A DNA stretch of 64,000 nt, taken from positions 186,001 through 250,000 of the forward strand of contig JADJJI010000011.1 in NCBI GenBank assembly GCA_016706565.1, in the 5' to 3' direction. The notes under the pieces are model-generated. The model was not told where the DNA came from, did not search any database, and saw nothing but the letters and a program-made list of their open reading frames with translations. The position numbers and the translations under genes were made by a program. Within the stretch, counting starts at the first letter, position 1. Every line of letters begins with the position of its first letter. This DNA is from Piscinibacter sp. (GTDB lineage: Bacteria > Pseudomonadota > Gammaproteobacteria > Burkholderiales > Burkholderiaceae_C). Shown in pieces: positions 1-9,485 of this stretch.

Positions 1-1509
1 GCCGCGTGCCAGCTCGACGTGCGACACGTTGATCACCAGCCGCATCGGCCGGGGCGCGGCGGCCTGCAGTGTGACGAGGTCCAGGCAGGCGCGGCGAAGC
101 ACCCAGTGGCCCACCGAGCCGATCTCGCCGCTGCCCTCGAGCCGGCGGATGAATTCGAGCGGCGCCACCTTGCCGCCGGGCTTGGTCGACAGGCGCAGCA
201 GCGCCTCGAAGCCGAGCACGCGGCCATCGGCCAGGTCGACCACCGGCTGGTAGCGCAGGCCGTAGCCGGCGGCCTCGCCATCGAAGTGCGGGTCGAATCC
301 GGGGTGACTGGCGTGCAGCGGGTCGTCGAGCAGCGAGGGCGTCGGCGTGCCCATCGGCGCCTCGGCCGAGAGCAGGCGGCGGCTGTGTTCGAGCTGGGCC
401 GACAGGCGCGCGCGCTCGGCGGCCACGCGGCCATAACGCAGGCGCACCGTCTGCAGCTCCACCCCGGCCTGCAGTGCCTTGAGCCGCCAGCCGAGCTGTT
501 CGGCGCTGCCGCCGCCGGTGCGCGAGGCAGCCGAGCGATCACGCCATCGGAGCGCGGCGACCGCGTCCTGGGACTGTTCGCACCATTGCGCCAGGGCGTC
601 CATCAGGGTAGGGTCGTCCGGGCGGCCGCCGCGTTGCGCGCTGTCCAGAGCCTGCATGAGGGTCTTGCCGGCTGCCTCGGTCCGGCCGGCGGCCAGTTCG
701 GCGCGGCCGAGCGTGAGCAGCAGGTCGTAGGCGCCACGCGAGTTGGCGCCGACGGTCAGCAGCGCACGCAGCGCGCGCTGGGTCGCCTCGTCGGCGCGGC
801 CCAGGCCCATCAGGGCTTCGGCGGCCGTGGCCTCGATGTGGGCGAGCATCCAGTCACCCTCCCGCGCGGCTTCGGCACTGGAGATGTCCGACAGCGCCAG
901 CGCGATCGAGAAGCGCGACTGCACATTGGCCAGGCAGGCCAGGTTGTGGCGTGCCTCGCGGGCCCGCTTGTCCATGCGCAGCTGCGTGAACGCGGCCAGC
1001 GCCTGCTCGAGCTGCTCGCGGCCACGGTCGGCATGGCCGGTCTGTGCGAGCACGCCGCCCAGCAGCGACTGCACCATGGCCACGCCGGGCGGATCGGCGG
1101 CGCCGGCGAGGTACTCCGATGCTGCCTCGAGATGCGGCAGCGCCTGCTCGCCCATGCCGAGGCTGGCCCACATGGCGCCCAGGCCGGTGAGCACCTTGGC
1201 GCGCACCGCGAGGTTGCCGTCGCTCTCGGCCAGCGACGCGGCGCGCTGCGTGAGCTGCAGCGCCTCGTCGATCGCCTGTTCGTAGAAGCTCGCCTTGCCC
1301 TGGAACATCAGGCTCAGCGAGAGCTCGCCATTGGCGCCCAGTTCGCGCGCCAGCTCCTCGGCCTGCAGCGCCAGGGTGCGTGCCTGCAGCGGGTCGACAT
1401 CGGCGGCCTGCTCGGCCTGGGCGTTCAGGCTGCGCAGGCGCCGCAGACGGACATGCGCCGCCAGCCGCGAAGCGGCGTCGCCGGACAAGGCGCTGGGGAA
1501 CGAGGACAT
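1..1509 (-). CDS. TPR-repeat protein with C-terminal EAL (cyclic-di-GMP phosphodiesterase-type) domain, 3' truncated
   Basis: 503 residues are visible and the gene continues past the left edge. The N-terminal ~350 residues are helical and alanine/leucine-rich, with repeated units of the type 'A...LA.A.G..A.A...L...G' (for example around residues 40-250), as in TPR sensor modules. An EAL domain begins near residue 410: motifs LRYQPVVDL, VLGFEALLRL (the signature E-x-L position) and RLVINVSHVEL are visible, the last being the NxS strand of EAL enzymes. EAL domains hydrolyse c-di-GMP, but the later catalytic residues lie outside the window, so activity cannot be judged. The start is the ATG at 1509, the first in frame after upstream stops. 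It may be co-directional with the two-component pair just upstream (107 bp gap). Confidence 0.85.
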   Translation of the reverse strand, partial: MSSFPSALSGDAASRLAAHVRLRRLRSLNAQAEQAADVDPLQARTLALQAEELARELGANGELSLSLMFQGKASFYEQAIDEALQLTQRAASLAESDGNLAVRAKVLTGLGAMWASLGMGEQALPHLEAASEYLAGAADPPGVAMVQSLLGGVLAQTGHADRGREQLEQALAAFTQLRMDKRAREARHNLACLANVQSRFSIALALSDISSAEAAREGDWMLAHIEATAAEALMGLGRADEATQRALRALLTVGANSRGAYDLLLTLGRAELAAGRTEAAGKTLMQALDSAQRGGRPDDPTLMDALAQWCEQSQDAVAALRWRDRSAASRTGGGSAEQLGWRLKALQAGVELQTVRLRYGRVAAERARLSAQLEHSRRLLSAEAPMGTPTPSLLDDPLHASHPGFDPHFDGEAAGYGLRYQPVVDLADGRVLGFEALLRLSTKPGGKVAPLEFIRRLEGSGEIGSVGHWVLRRACLDLVTLQAAAPRPMRLVINVSHVELARG

Positions 1510-1615
1510 GCGGAGGGTCGGTGAAGCTGGGCCGCTGCATTGTCGTGCTGCGGCGTGTCGGGCGCCCATCGGATCAACCATGAGCACCACGCGCCGGCCC
1601 GCGCCGTGCAAAGAA

Positions 1616-3613
1616 TCACTGCACGCGCAAGATCGGCAGCAGCAGCCGCACGCAGGTGCCTTCGCCCGGACGCGAGTCGAACTCGACACGCGCGCCCAGC
1701 GATTTCGCGCGCGCGCGCATGTTGCGCAGGCCGCGGCCGCCGGAGCTGCCGGCGCCGGCGTCGCGGGCCTCGAACGAGGCCGCCGGGCAGCCCACGCCGT
1801 CGTCGGCGATCTCCACCTGCACGTCGTCGCCCACCCGGCGCAGGCTGACGTGGACGTGGCGCGCCCGGGCGTGCTTGAGCACGTTGGTGAACATCTCCTG
1901 CGCCAGGCGCAGCACCTGAAGCGCACTCGGCGGGTCGAGCCAGGCCAGCGGCGGCACGTCGTCGACGGCCCAGTGCAGTTGCAGGCCGGCGGCCGCGAGC
2001 CGGTCGCCCAGGCGCAGGCGCAGGGTGCCCAGCAGCGTGGCGAGGTCGTTCTCGATCGGCTCGAGCGAGTCGATCACCAGGCGCAGATCGTCGATGCATT
2101 CGCGCAGCATGCCGGCCAGCGCCGGCTGCGAGAGCTCGCGGCCCTGCACCAGCGCCAGCGAACTCAGCAAGGCGGAGCCCAGGCCGTCGTGCATGTCGCG
2201 CATGAGGCGCTGCCGCTCGCGCAGCAGCGCCTGCTCGCGCTCGAAGCCGACCAGCGTCACGTGGTGCGCCTCCAGCTGAGCCTGCTGCGCGGCCAGGCGC
2301 AGCTCCTGCTCGGCGTTGGCACGCGCCAGGTCGGCGAAGGCCGCGGCATGCTGGCGCGCCAGCGCATGCTGGAAGGTGAACAGCAGCAGCAGGCAGGAGT
2401 AGGGCAGCACGTACAGGTGATCGGGCGGCAGCCGGCCCGACAGCAGCAGCAGGTCGTGCATGGCCAGCACGATGCCGACGAACAGCGTGCCCACCAGCAG
2501 GCTGAATTCGGTGCCGGCGCCGCGCAGTGCCAAGGCGGCCAGGAACAGGCAGACACCCAGTGCCACCGCCACGTTCAGCGCATGCTGCAGCACCAGCGCC
2601 TCGGCCTGCAGCGGCCACAGCGGGATGGTGAGCAGCGACAGCACCACGCAGAAGCCGAGCAGCGCGCGTTCCAGTGCGACGTAGCGGCGCGGCAGGAAGC
2701 GCAGCACGAACAGGTAGAAGAGCAGGGTCAGCCAGCTGATCGAGCTGTTGGTCGCCCACCAGAACCATTCGTAGGCCAGCCGCTCGCCCGGTGGTGCGAC
2801 GAAGTAGTGCAGGTTGCGCACCGCCCACACCGAGGTGATGGCCGCGAACAGCAGGTGCGAGCCCGGCTGCTGGCGGCGCCAGGCCAGTGCCAGCGCGAGG
2901 GCGCCCAGCACGAGCCCGCTCAGGCTGAGCAACTGCATCGCCGTCACCTGCCAGAACTGGCGGCGCTGCTGTTGCCAGGCGACTGCCGACGCCGGGCCGA
3001 TCTGCGGCGCGGCCAGGCCGAACTGCACGCCATGCACGGTGGGCAGGCCGATGGCGACCTGCACCACGGCACCCGGCGCGGTCAGCTCCGGGGGCAGCGC
3101 CACGTACAGCGGCCGGTTCCATTGCGAGAGCCAGTCGGGGGTGTTGTCGAGCAGCAGCCGCCACGGCGCTTCGGCGATGTCGCGCCGGGCCATCACGAGC
3201 ACCGGGCCGCCGACGGCGCGTGCGATGTGCAGCGCTTGCGGCAGCGGATCGCCTTCGGCCACGCGGTGCTGCACGCGGTACCAGCGCATCTCCAGCGCGT
3301 AGCGGCGGCCGCTTTGCAGTGCCGCCTCGCGCGTGGCGTGGTCGGGCAGGACGACCGGCCGCCAGTCCGCACCGTCGGCCGGCGGCAGCTGCCGCTGCGC
3401 CGGCGGCAGCGCCAGGATGGCCGACTCCGGCAGGTGGCGGCCGAGCTGCAGTTCCTGCTCGCCCAGCGGCGCGATCGCCAGCACCGCCTGCACGTAGGCC
3501 ACGGGGGCGGCCTGCTCGGCTCGCTGCGGCGCGTTGAAGTCCAGCAGCAGCGTGGCCGACACCACCGCGGCGAGCAGCAGCGACAGGCCGAGTGCCAGCC
3601 AGCGTTCAGCCAC
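1616..3613 (-). CDS. Sensor histidine kinase, 7TMR-DISM type with NarL/DegS-like kinase core
   Basis: 665 residues. An N-terminal membrane anchor (MAERWLALGLSLLLAAVV) precedes an extracytoplasmic region of about 170 residues typical of the 7TMR-DISM extracellular domain. About seven hydrophobic helices follow (roughly residues 200-380), then a coiled linker. The HisKA_3 dimerisation/phosphoacceptor motif RLMRDMHDGLGSALLSSL has its histidine at about residue 475. A HATPase_c domain carries ADDGVGC and GGRGLRNMRARA near the C terminus. It should autophosphorylate and hand the phosphate to the adjacent response regulator. It starts with GTG two bases after the stop of that regulator, so the two are an operon. 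The ligand is unknown. Confidence 0.93.
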   Translation of the reverse strand: MAERWLALGLSLLLAAVVSATLLLDFNAPQRAEQAAPVAYVQAVLAIAPLGEQELQLGRHLPESAILALPPAQRQLPPADGADWRPVVLPDHATREAALQSGRRYALEMRWYRVQHRVAEGDPLPQALHIARAVGGPVLVMARRDIAEAPWRLLLDNTPDWLSQWNRPLYVALPPELTAPGAVVQVAIGLPTVHGVQFGLAAPQIGPASAVAWQQQRRQFWQVTAMQLLSLSGLVLGALALALAWRRQQPGSHLLFAAITSVWAVRNLHYFVAPPGERLAYEWFWWATNSSISWLTLLFYLFVLRFLPRRYVALERALLGFCVVLSLLTIPLWPLQAEALVLQHALNVAVALGVCLFLAALALRGAGTEFSLLVGTLFVGIVLAMHDLLLLSGRLPPDHLYVLPYSCLLLLFTFQHALARQHAAAFADLARANAEQELRLAAQQAQLEAHHVTLVGFEREQALLRERQRLMRDMHDGLGSALLSSLALVQGRELSQPALAGMLRECIDDLRLVIDSLEPIENDLATLLGTLRLRLGDRLAAAGLQLHWAVDDVPPLAWLDPPSALQVLRLAQEMFTNVLKHARARHVHVSLRRVGDDVQVEIADDGVGCPAASFEARDAGAGSSGGRGLRNMRARAKSLGARVEFDSRPGEGTCVRLLLPILRVQ

Positions 3614-3615
3614 GC

Positions 3616-4272
3616 TCAGTCACGCAACAAGCCGAGCAGGCGAGCCTCGTGCAGCGCCTCGGTCCGGGAGTGCACCTGCAGCTTGCGGTAGCTGCGCTTC
3701 ACATAGGTCATCACGGTGTGCCGCGTCACGTCGAGCAGCCCGGCGATCTCGTCGTAGCTGAAGCCCTTGGCGGCGTACTGCAGCACGTCGATCTCGCGCT
3801 GCGACAGGCCCGGGTCGCCCGCAGTCGGCTCGGGCGGGCTGCTGGGCGACGGCGCCAGTCGCGTGAGCAGACGCCGCGCGATCACCGGGCTGATCGGGCT
3901 GCCGCCTTCGCGCAGCGCGCGCACCTGCGCCGACAGATCCAGCGGCAGCCCGGTCTTGAGCAGGTAGCCGGTCGCGCCGGCCTCGATGGACTCGAGCACA
4001 TGGCGCTCGTCGCCGAACACGGTGATCACCATCACGTCGCAGTCGGGCAGCGTGCGCGCCGCCTCGCGGATCAGCGCCAGCCCGCTGCCGTCGGGCAGGC
4101 CCAGGTCGACGAGCAGCACGTCGGGACGCTCTCGCGCGAGCAGCGCCATGCCGCCGCGCACGTCGGCCGCGCTGCCGGCCAGCTGCAGCCCGGCGTCGGC
4201 CTCGATGGCCTGCGCGAGTGCGTGGCGGAACGCCTCGTTGTCTTCGACGATGCCGATGCGGGGCGGTTGCAT
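3616..4272 (-). CDS. LuxR/NarL-family response regulator
   Basis: 218 residues. The receiver domain has the acidic pair E10-D11, phosphoacceptor D56 in DVLLVDLGLPDGSG, the T in MVITVFGD and the K in GYLLKTG. A GerE/LuxR-type HTH occupies about residues 155-218 (LSQREIDVLQYAAKGFSYDEIAGLLDVTRHTV, given here only to locate it by its ends). It is the first gene of a two-gene operon with the histidine kinase that begins 2 bp downstream, its obvious partner. The gene diverges from the DUF3617 gene; the intergenic region contains an inverted repeat at 4372-4395 that could be its binding site, which is inference. Confidence 0.95.
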   Translation of the reverse strand: MQPPRIGIVEDNEAFRHALAQAIEADAGLQLAGSAADVRGGMALLARERPDVLLVDLGLPDGSGLALIREAARTLPDCDVMVITVFGDERHVLESIEAGATGYLLKTGLPLDLSAQVRALREGGSPISPVIARRLLTRLAPSPSSPPEPTAGDPGLSQREIDVLQYAAKGFSYDEIAGLLDVTRHTVMTYVKRSYRKLQVHSRTEALHEARLLGLLRD

Positions 4273-4371
4273 GGGGAGTCCCTGCGGAGCGAAGCCCCAG
4301 TCTATCGAGGCTCGGGCGCGGCGTGGGCGCGAGCTGCGACATGTGCACGGCCATCCCCCGCTTCACGTGGT

Positions 4372-4395
4372 GCTGTCCCTCACGAAGGGGACAGC
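4372..4395. promoter_or_regulatory. Inverted repeat between divergent genes
   Basis: GCTGTCCC and GGGACAGC are perfect complements separated by an 8-base spacer. There is no T-run on either side, so it is more likely an operator (possibly for the neighbouring response regulator) than a terminator. Confidence 0.35.
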
Positions 4396-4477
4396 GGTGC
4401 ACCCCGCCGGCGCGTCGGCGTTCCTACGATGGCTTCGTGCCGGTGCGTGTCGCGCCGGGCTCCGGGAGAGAACGACC

Positions 4478-4969
4478 ATGAGAAAGCAGTTGTCGATCGG
4501 CGCGCTCGCCGCGCTGATGTCGCTGGCCTGCGCGGCGCAGACCGCGGTGCCCATGCGCAAGCCGGGCCTGTGGGAGACCAGGACGGACGCCCGTCAGGGC
4601 GCCACGATGCGCCATTGCGTCGGTGCCGGGTCCGACGACCTGATGCAGGCGCAGCCCGGCGCCACCGGGCGCGGCCAATGCACTGCTGCGCGGGTCACGC
4701 GCGAGGCGGCGGATCGTGTCGTGGTGGAGTCGAGCTGCCAGTCGCAGGGGCGCACGACGATCACGCGCGCGGTGTTCACCGGCAACTTCGAAACCAACGT
4801 CAAGGCCGGCTTCAGCATGCGCATGGACCCGCCGCGCAAGGGCCGCAGCGAGGGTTCCTTCAGCATGGAGATGCGCTGGCAGGGCGCCTGCCCCGCCGGC
4901 ATGCAGCCCGGCCAGATCCAGCTGCCCAACGGCATGGTGATCGACCCGCGGCAGGGCATGCCGCGCTGA
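4478..4969 (+). CDS. DUF3617 family secreted protein
   Basis: 163 residues. Start ATG 4478 follows GAGAG and opens a clean signal peptide (MRKQLSIGALAALMSLACAA, cleavage probably after ACAA). The mature part has the family pattern: PGLWETRTD near the start, paired cysteines (HCVGAG, QCTAARV, SSCQSQG) and a late cysteine in GACPAGMQPGQ. DUF3617 proteins are small periplasmic proteins of unknown function, common in Betaproteobacteria. It is transcribed away from the two-component operon and may be followed by the next small secreted protein as a unit (90 bp gap). Confidence 0.8.
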   Translation: MRKQLSIGALAALMSLACAAQTAVPMRKPGLWETRTDARQGATMRHCVGAGSDDLMQAQPGATGRGQCTAARVTREAADRVVVESSCQSQGRTTITRAVFTGNFETNVKAGFSMRMDPPRKGRSEGSFSMEMRWQGACPAGMQPGQIQLPNGMVIDPRQGMPR

Positions 4970-5059
4970 TCGTGGCCGGGCCCGGCGGTGCCGCGCGCGC
5001 CGGGCCAGGTTCGTGTTCGCGCGCGGCGGCCATCCCATTCACACCAAGAGAGGTTCGTC

Positions 5060-5527
5060 ATGAAGTCGATTCGTCTGAGCGCAGCGCTGCTGCTGGTCTT
5101 CGGCCTGCCCATCGGGGCGATGGCGCAACAGGCACCGCTGCCGGGCAAGCAGGGCGCCATGCCGACCGTCAGGGGCACCCAGTCGGCGGGCCAGAGCGAG
5201 GGGGGCGGCCAGACCGAAGGCGCCGGACAGGCCGGCCCCAAGGGCGGGGGCGCGCTGATGTTCAAGGAGAAGGAGGGCGGCGGGAAGAAGAGCTCGGCAC
5301 TGGCTTTCAAGGAAGGTGGTGACAAGGGCGGCGGCAAGAAGAACTCGGCGCTGGCCTTCAAGGATGGCGCAGACAAGGGCGGCGGCAAGAAGGGCCTGGC
5401 GCTGGGCGCACAGACCCAGGGCGCAGCGCTCAACCGCAACGGCATGGATCGCAACGTGATGAACAAGGACACGAGCGCTTCGCGTGGCATGGAGCAGGCG
5501 CAGCAGCTCAAGGGCATGCAGCGCTGA
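5060..5527 (+). CDS. Small secreted Gly/Lys-rich repeat protein
   Basis: 155 residues, no family recognised. Signal peptide MKSIRLSAALLLVFGLPIGA ends near AMAQQ. The mature protein is low-complexity: a Gly/Gln/Glu-rich segment, then three tandem units of the form GGGKK.SALAFK(E/D)G.D (roughly residues 70-115), the third ending KKGLALGA. The unit alternates a basic KK pair, a short hydrophobic strand and an acidic turn. The C-terminal 30 residues are Asn/Met-rich. The start at ATG 5060 is supported by AGAGAGG upstream. It is probably periplasmic or secreted. Confidence 0.7.
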   Translation: MKSIRLSAALLLVFGLPIGAMAQQAPLPGKQGAMPTVRGTQSAGQSEGGGQTEGAGQAGPKGGGALMFKEKEGGGKKSSALAFKEGGDKGGGKKNSALAFKDGADKGGGKKGLALGAQTQGAALNRNGMDRNVMNKDTSASRGMEQAQQLKGMQR

Positions 5528-5620
5528 GCGGTGGCCGGGCAGGAGTGGTTTGACGCACATCAAGTGGTGACATCTGGGCCGGAGACAGTGCTCAAGCACC
5601 ATGTCGGTGCAGTCGATAAC

Positions 5621-5672
5621 AGGGGGCAGCGCCGCCTTGCAGCGGCGCGGGCCAGCCCTGTCGTAACCCCCT
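5621..5672 (+). promoter_or_regulatory. Possible structured leader of the chemoreceptor mRNA
   Basis: A perfect 7-bp stem (5629-5635 with 5642-5648, GCGCCGC/GCGGCGC) lies inside an outer pairing of AGGGGG (5621-5626) with CCCCCT (5667-5672), 17 bp before the start codon. It could be a transcript hairpin that affects translation of the MCP. There is no T-run, so it is unlikely to be a terminator. Confidence 0.3.
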
Positions 5673-5688
5673 GCGAGAGAAACCGACC

Positions 5689-7737
5689 ATGTCAGCGATC
5701 CTCCTGCCCGGCGCCGCCGCCACCGTTCCCGATTCAGCGCGCAGCGCAGCCGCAGACGCCGGCTTCTTCGCCCACCACGGCGTCTGGGCGCCGGGTGTCC
5801 GCCTGTTCCGCACGCTGCGCTTCGCCTCCAAGGCCGCCATCATCTCGCTGGCCTTCGTCCTGCCTCTGCTCGGCCTGCTGGGCTGGCAACTCAAGGTGCA
5901 GGCCGACCAGGCGCTGCATGCGCGGCAGGATTCGACCCGGCAGCACGTCGAGGTGGCGCACGGCATCGTCGCGTGGGCGCACGCCCAGGAGACGGCTGGC
6001 AAGCTCGACCGCGCGCAGGCGCAGCAGCTGGCGCGGCAGGCCATCGCCTCGCTGCGCTACGAGGGCAGCGAATACTTCTGGATCAACGACATGCAGCCGC
6101 GCATGGTCATGCATCCGATCAAGCCCGACCTGGACGGCAGGGACCTCGCCGACTTCAAGGACCCGAACGGCTTCGCGCTGTTCAACGCCTTCGTGGCCAC
6201 GGTGCGCGAGCGTGGCCAGGGCTTCGTCGCCTACCAGTGGCCCAAGCCGGGCAGTGAAAAGCCGGTCGACAAGATCTCCTACGTGAAGGGCTTCGAACCC
6301 TGGGGCTGGGTGGTCGGCTCGGGCATCTACATCGGCGACCTTCGCGAGGCGCTGCTGCGCCAGATCGCCTGGGATGCCGGCATCGTGACCCTGGCGTTGT
6401 TGCTGGCGGGCTACCTGTTCCTGAGCTTCTACCGCGTGATGGACGGGGGCCTGAAGGAAACACGCCGCCACCTGCGCGCGATGACCGATGGCGACCTGAC
6501 CACCTCGCCCTCGCCCTGGGGCAACGACGAGGCCGCGCAGTTGATGCTGGAGCTGCGCAACATGCAGGAATCGCTGCGCAACATGGTGCTGCGCGTGCGC
6601 CGATCGAGCGACGAGATCGTTCACTCGAGCAGCGAGATCGCCAGCGGCGCGATGGACCTGTCGGCGCGCACCGAGCAGGCGGCCGCCAACCTGGAGGAAT
6701 CGGCCGCGTCGATGGAGGAGATCTCGTCGACCGTGAAACACAGCGCCGAGCACACTTCCGAGGCTTCGCGCGTGGCCAGCCACAACGCCGAGGTGGCCAG
6801 CGAAGGCGGCCGCGTGATGCGCGACGTGGTGGCGACGATGGAGAGCATCCGCGGTTCGTCGGCGCGCATCAACGAGATCATCGGCACGATCGACGGCATC
6901 GCCTTCCAGACCAACATCCTGGCGCTCAACGCGGCCGTCGAGGCCGCCCGCGCCGGCGAGCAGGGGCGTGGCTTCGCCGTGGTGGCCAGCGAGGTGCGCA
7001 CGCTGGCGCAGCGCAGCGCCGCCGCGGCGCGAGAGATCAAGGCGCTGATCGGCAGCAGCGTCGAGCAGGTCGAGGCCGGCACCGGCATCGTGCACAAGGC
7101 CGGCGCGACGATGGAAGAGATCGTCGCTGCGTCGCAGCGGGTCAATCAACTGCTCGGCGAAGTCGCCAACGGCGCGCGTGAGCAGAGCCTGGGCATCGGG
7201 CAGATCGGCGCCGCCGTTCAGGACCTCGACCGCATGACCCAGCAGAACGCTGCGCTGGTCGAGCAGACGGCCGCCGCAGCCGACGCGATGAAAGATCAGG
7301 CGCAGTCCCTGTCGCACGAGGTCGACCGCTTCCGCCTGCCCGCCGGCGCCGCCACGGCGGCCGTCGCCGACGCAGTCACGCCGGACGACTTCGATTTCGA
7401 TGCGGCGATCGGCGCGCACCGCCAGTGGAAGGTCAAGCTGCGCAAGGCCATCGCCGGCCACGAAACACTGGATGCGCAGACGATCTGCCTGGACGACCGC
7501 TGCCCGCTCGGGCGCTGGATCCACGGCCCGGGCGGCAAGCGCTGGGGCAGCCGCCCCACCTTCAGCGAACTGCTCGGCAAGCACGCCGAGTTCCATACCG
7601 AGGCGGGCGCCGTGGCGCGCAAGATCAACGCCGGCGACTATGCCGACGCGGAGAGGCTGATCGGCTCGGGCTCGCGCTTCGCGAGCGTCTCCAACGAGGT
7701 CTGCACGCTGCTCACGCGCGCCAAGCGCGGCCTCTAG
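5689..7737 (+). CDS. Methyl-accepting chemotaxis protein with single Cache sensor and C-terminal CZB domain
   Basis: 682 residues. TM1 lies at about 50-66 and TM2 at about 228-248, with a periplasmic single-Cache-type sensor between them (motifs [18 protein letters not shown] and [10 protein letters not shown]). A HAMP-like linker follows. The methyl-accepting coiled coil has the conserved hairpin tip [20 protein letters not shown] near residues 400-420. The final ~110 residues are a CZB (chemoreceptor zinc-binding) domain: [18 protein letters not shown] and a later HAEFH supply the His/Cys ligand pattern. It signals to CheA/CheW; CZB domains are known to tune output to zinc or hypochlorite. 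The ligand of the Cache domain cannot be deduced. Confidence 0.93.
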   Translation: MSAILLPGAAATVPDSARSAAADAGFFAHHGVWAPGVRLFRTLRFASKAAIISLAFVLPLLGLLGWQLKVQADQALHARQDSTRQHVEVAHGIVAWAHAQETAGKLDRAQAQQLARQAIASLRYEGSEYFWINDMQPRMVMHPIKPDLDGRDLADFKDPNGFALFNAFVATVRERGQGFVAYQWPKPGSEKPVDKISYVKGFEPWGWVVGSGIYIGDLREALLRQIAWDAGIVTLALLLAGYLFLSFYRVMDGGLKETRRHLRAMTDGDLTTSPSPWGNDEAAQLMLELRNMQESLRNMVLRVRRSSDEIVHSSSEIASGAMDLSARTEQAAANLEESAASMEEISSTVKHSAEHTSEASRVASHNAEVASEGGRVMRDVVATMESIRGSSARINEIIGTIDGIAFQTNILALNAAVEAARAGEQGRGFAVVASEVRTLAQRSAAAAREIKALIGSSVEQVEAGTGIVHKAGATMEEIVAASQRVNQLLGEVANGAREQSLGIGQIGAAVQDLDRMTQQNAALVEQTAAAADAMKDQAQSLSHEVDRFRLPAGAATAAVADAVTPDDFDFDAAIGAHRQWKVKLRKAIAGHETLDAQTICLDDRCPLGRWIHGPGGKRWGSRPTFSELLGKHAEFHTEAGAVARKINAGDYADAERLIGSGSRFASVSNEVCTLLTRAKRGL

Positions 7738-7756
7738 CCGCTCGCGCTGCGGCGGC

Positions 7757-8974
7757 TCAGATCAGCGACTTCAGCGCAACCGCCGGGTCGCAGGCCACGG
7801 TGGGCGCCGGGCTCTTGCCGGTCTCGAGCAGCTTGCGAGCGGCCATGTGATCCAGCGGCGCGTTGACGCTCTCCACGCAGGCGAGCCGATCACCTACGTA
7901 GTGCAGGATCGAGAAGCTCGCCGGCGTGGCGCCGGGCCGGCGATGGCGCACGCCGTCGGCCGGCATCAGGCCGGCCATCTGCAGGCGCAGGCTGCCCTGC
8001 TCCGACCAGAACCAGGGCAGCGCGCGGTACGGCTCGTGCTGGCCCGTCAACGTGGCCAGTGCGGTGCGTGCCTGGTCGTTGGCGTTCTGCACCGACTCGA
8101 GCCGCAGGCGCCGGCCGCTGCCGTGCTCGGGGAAGCTGGCGCAGTCGCCGAGGGCCAGGATCGCGGCGTCCGAAGTGCGCAGCAGTTCGTCGACCACGAT
8201 GCCGTTGTCGCAGGCCAGGCCGGCATCCTGCGCGAGCTGCACCTGCGGCGCGGCACCGATGCCCATCACCAGCAGCTCGACGGCGTGCGCCTGGCCGTCG
8301 ACGCTCAGCGAGGCGAGCCGGTCGCCCACGATCGCGAAGTCGCCGACCTTCACCCCCAGGCGCAGATCGATGCCGCTGGCGCGGTGCGTGGCCAGCACGT
8401 GCTCGGCGAGTTCGGGCGAGACCGAGCGCGAGAGCAGCCGCGGCGCCGATTCGAGCACCGTGACCTGCTTGCCCAGCGCGCGGGCGGTGGCCGCGATCTC
8501 CAGGCCGATGAAGCCGCCGCCGAGCACGGTGAGCTGCTGCGCGGCGCCGAGCAGGCCGCGCAGGCGCAACGCGTCGGCCGCGCTGCGCAGCGCGGCCACG
8601 TTGGCCAGCGTGGCCGGCAGCGCCGGCAGCGTGCGCGCGACGGCGCCGGTGGCAAGCACCAGCTGCGCATAGGGCAGCTGGGCCCCGGAGCGCAACTGCA
8701 CCGTGTGTGCGGCGCGGTCGATCGCCACCACGGCGTCGCCGCGGTGCAGCGTGATACCCGCTTCGGCATACCAGGGCTCGGCGCGATGCGCCTGCACGGC
8801 CTGCTGAGGGTCCTTCAGGAAGGCCTTCGACAGCGGCGGGCGCTGGTAGGGCAGCTCGGCCTCGTCGCACACCAGGTGCACGCGCGCACCGAGGCCGGCA
8901 CCGGCCAATGCGTTGCACAGCTGCGCGCCGGCGTGGCCGCCGCCGATGATCACGATCGGTTCGTTTGGGGTCAT
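7757..8974 (-). CDS. NAD(P)/FAD-dependent ferredoxin reductase (putidaredoxin-reductase type)
   Basis: 405 residues. An N-terminal FAD-binding Rossmann motif ([14 protein letters not shown], about residues 7-20), PYQRPPLSK typical of the rubredoxin/putidaredoxin reductase family, a central NAD(P)-binding motif ([17 protein letters not shown]) and the FAD-contacting [11 protein letters not shown] are all present. A reductase-C domain ends the protein. It passes electrons from NAD(P)H to a [2Fe-2S] ferredoxin; the ferredoxin gene lies directly upstream (13 bp gap), so the pair is one operon. The start ATG 8974 was chosen over a longer frame because it opens the FAD motif directly. No cytochrome P450 or oxygenase partner is in the neighbourhood. 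Confidence 0.92.
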   Translation of the reverse strand: MTPNEPIVIIGGGHAGAQLCNALAGAGLGARVHLVCDEAELPYQRPPLSKAFLKDPQQAVQAHRAEPWYAEAGITLHRGDAVVAIDRAAHTVQLRSGAQLPYAQLVLATGAVARTLPALPATLANVAALRSAADALRLRGLLGAAQQLTVLGGGFIGLEIAATARALGKQVTVLESAPRLLSRSVSPELAEHVLATHRASGIDLRLGVKVGDFAIVGDRLASLSVDGQAHAVELLVMGIGAAPQVQLAQDAGLACDNGIVVDELLRTSDAAILALGDCASFPEHGSGRRLRLESVQNANDQARTALATLTGQHEPYRALPWFWSEQGSLRLQMAGLMPADGVRHRRPGATPASFSILHYVGDRLACVESVNAPLDHMAARKLLETGKSPAPTVACDPAVALKSLI

Positions 8975-8987
8975 GGGACTTCCGGGT

Positions 8988-9311
8988 TCAATACTGTCGG
9001 TCGGGCACGTGCACCACGAGCCCCTGCAGTGGCGCCTCGAGCCGGATCTGGCACGACAGCCGGCTGGTCGGGCTGCGCGGCGCGGCCGTGCAGGCAAGCA
9101 GCGCCTCTTCGTCGGGCCGTGGCGCGGGCAGCCTGCTGGCCCAGTCCGGGTCGACGATCACATGGCAGGTGGCGCACTGGGCCGAGCCGCCGCACTCGGC
9201 GATGATGCCGGGCACGCCGTAACCCGTGGCCGCCTGCATCAGGCTCACGCTGTCGGGGGCCTCGAAGCAGAGCGCGCTGCCGTCGGGCAGGATGAAAGTG
9301 ATGTCGGGCAT
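8988..9311 (-). CDS. [2Fe-2S] ferredoxin, putidaredoxin/adrenodoxin type
   Basis: 107 residues. Cluster ligands fit the C-x5-C-x2-C...C pattern: C40, C46 and C49 in [13 protein letters not shown] and a fourth Cys in RLSCQIRL. The family sequences [11 protein letters not shown] at the start and SCQI.L...L.GL.V..P at the end are typical of ferredoxins serving bacterial P450s or, in the Isc type, iron-sulphur assembly. Because a dedicated reductase follows in the same operon, a role as oxygenase electron donor is more likely than Isc. It diverges from nrdJ. Confidence 0.93.
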   Translation of the reverse strand: MPDITFILPDGSALCFEAPDSVSLMQAATGYGVPGIIAECGGSAQCATCHVIVDPDWASRLPAPRPDEEALLACTAAPRSPTSRLSCQIRLEAPLQGLVVHVPDRQY

Positions 9312-9485
9312 GCCAGCGGGTTCGGGGCGGGTCGGGGCTCGAAGTATCGGCCTTCTTGCGAAGGGGATTTGGCGTGGGTCAAGGTGCAGGAATTCGGGCA
9401 CCATCCACCCTGTCTTTTCATCCAGGTCAAACGCAGGCGAGTTCCTCGCCGCTACCGTGCGCGCTTCGCACAGGAGACATACAAC

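Noticed and set aside
1295-3691. Long plus-strand open frame (798 codons) over the histidine kinase
   Set aside because: It is the antisense of a clear 7TMR-DISM kinase; its translation is Arg/Gln/His-rich without domains, as usual for shadow frames in GC-rich DNA.
9312-9485. Cobalamin riboswitch before nrdJ
   Set aside because: The leader is short and no B12-box-like sequence was recognised.
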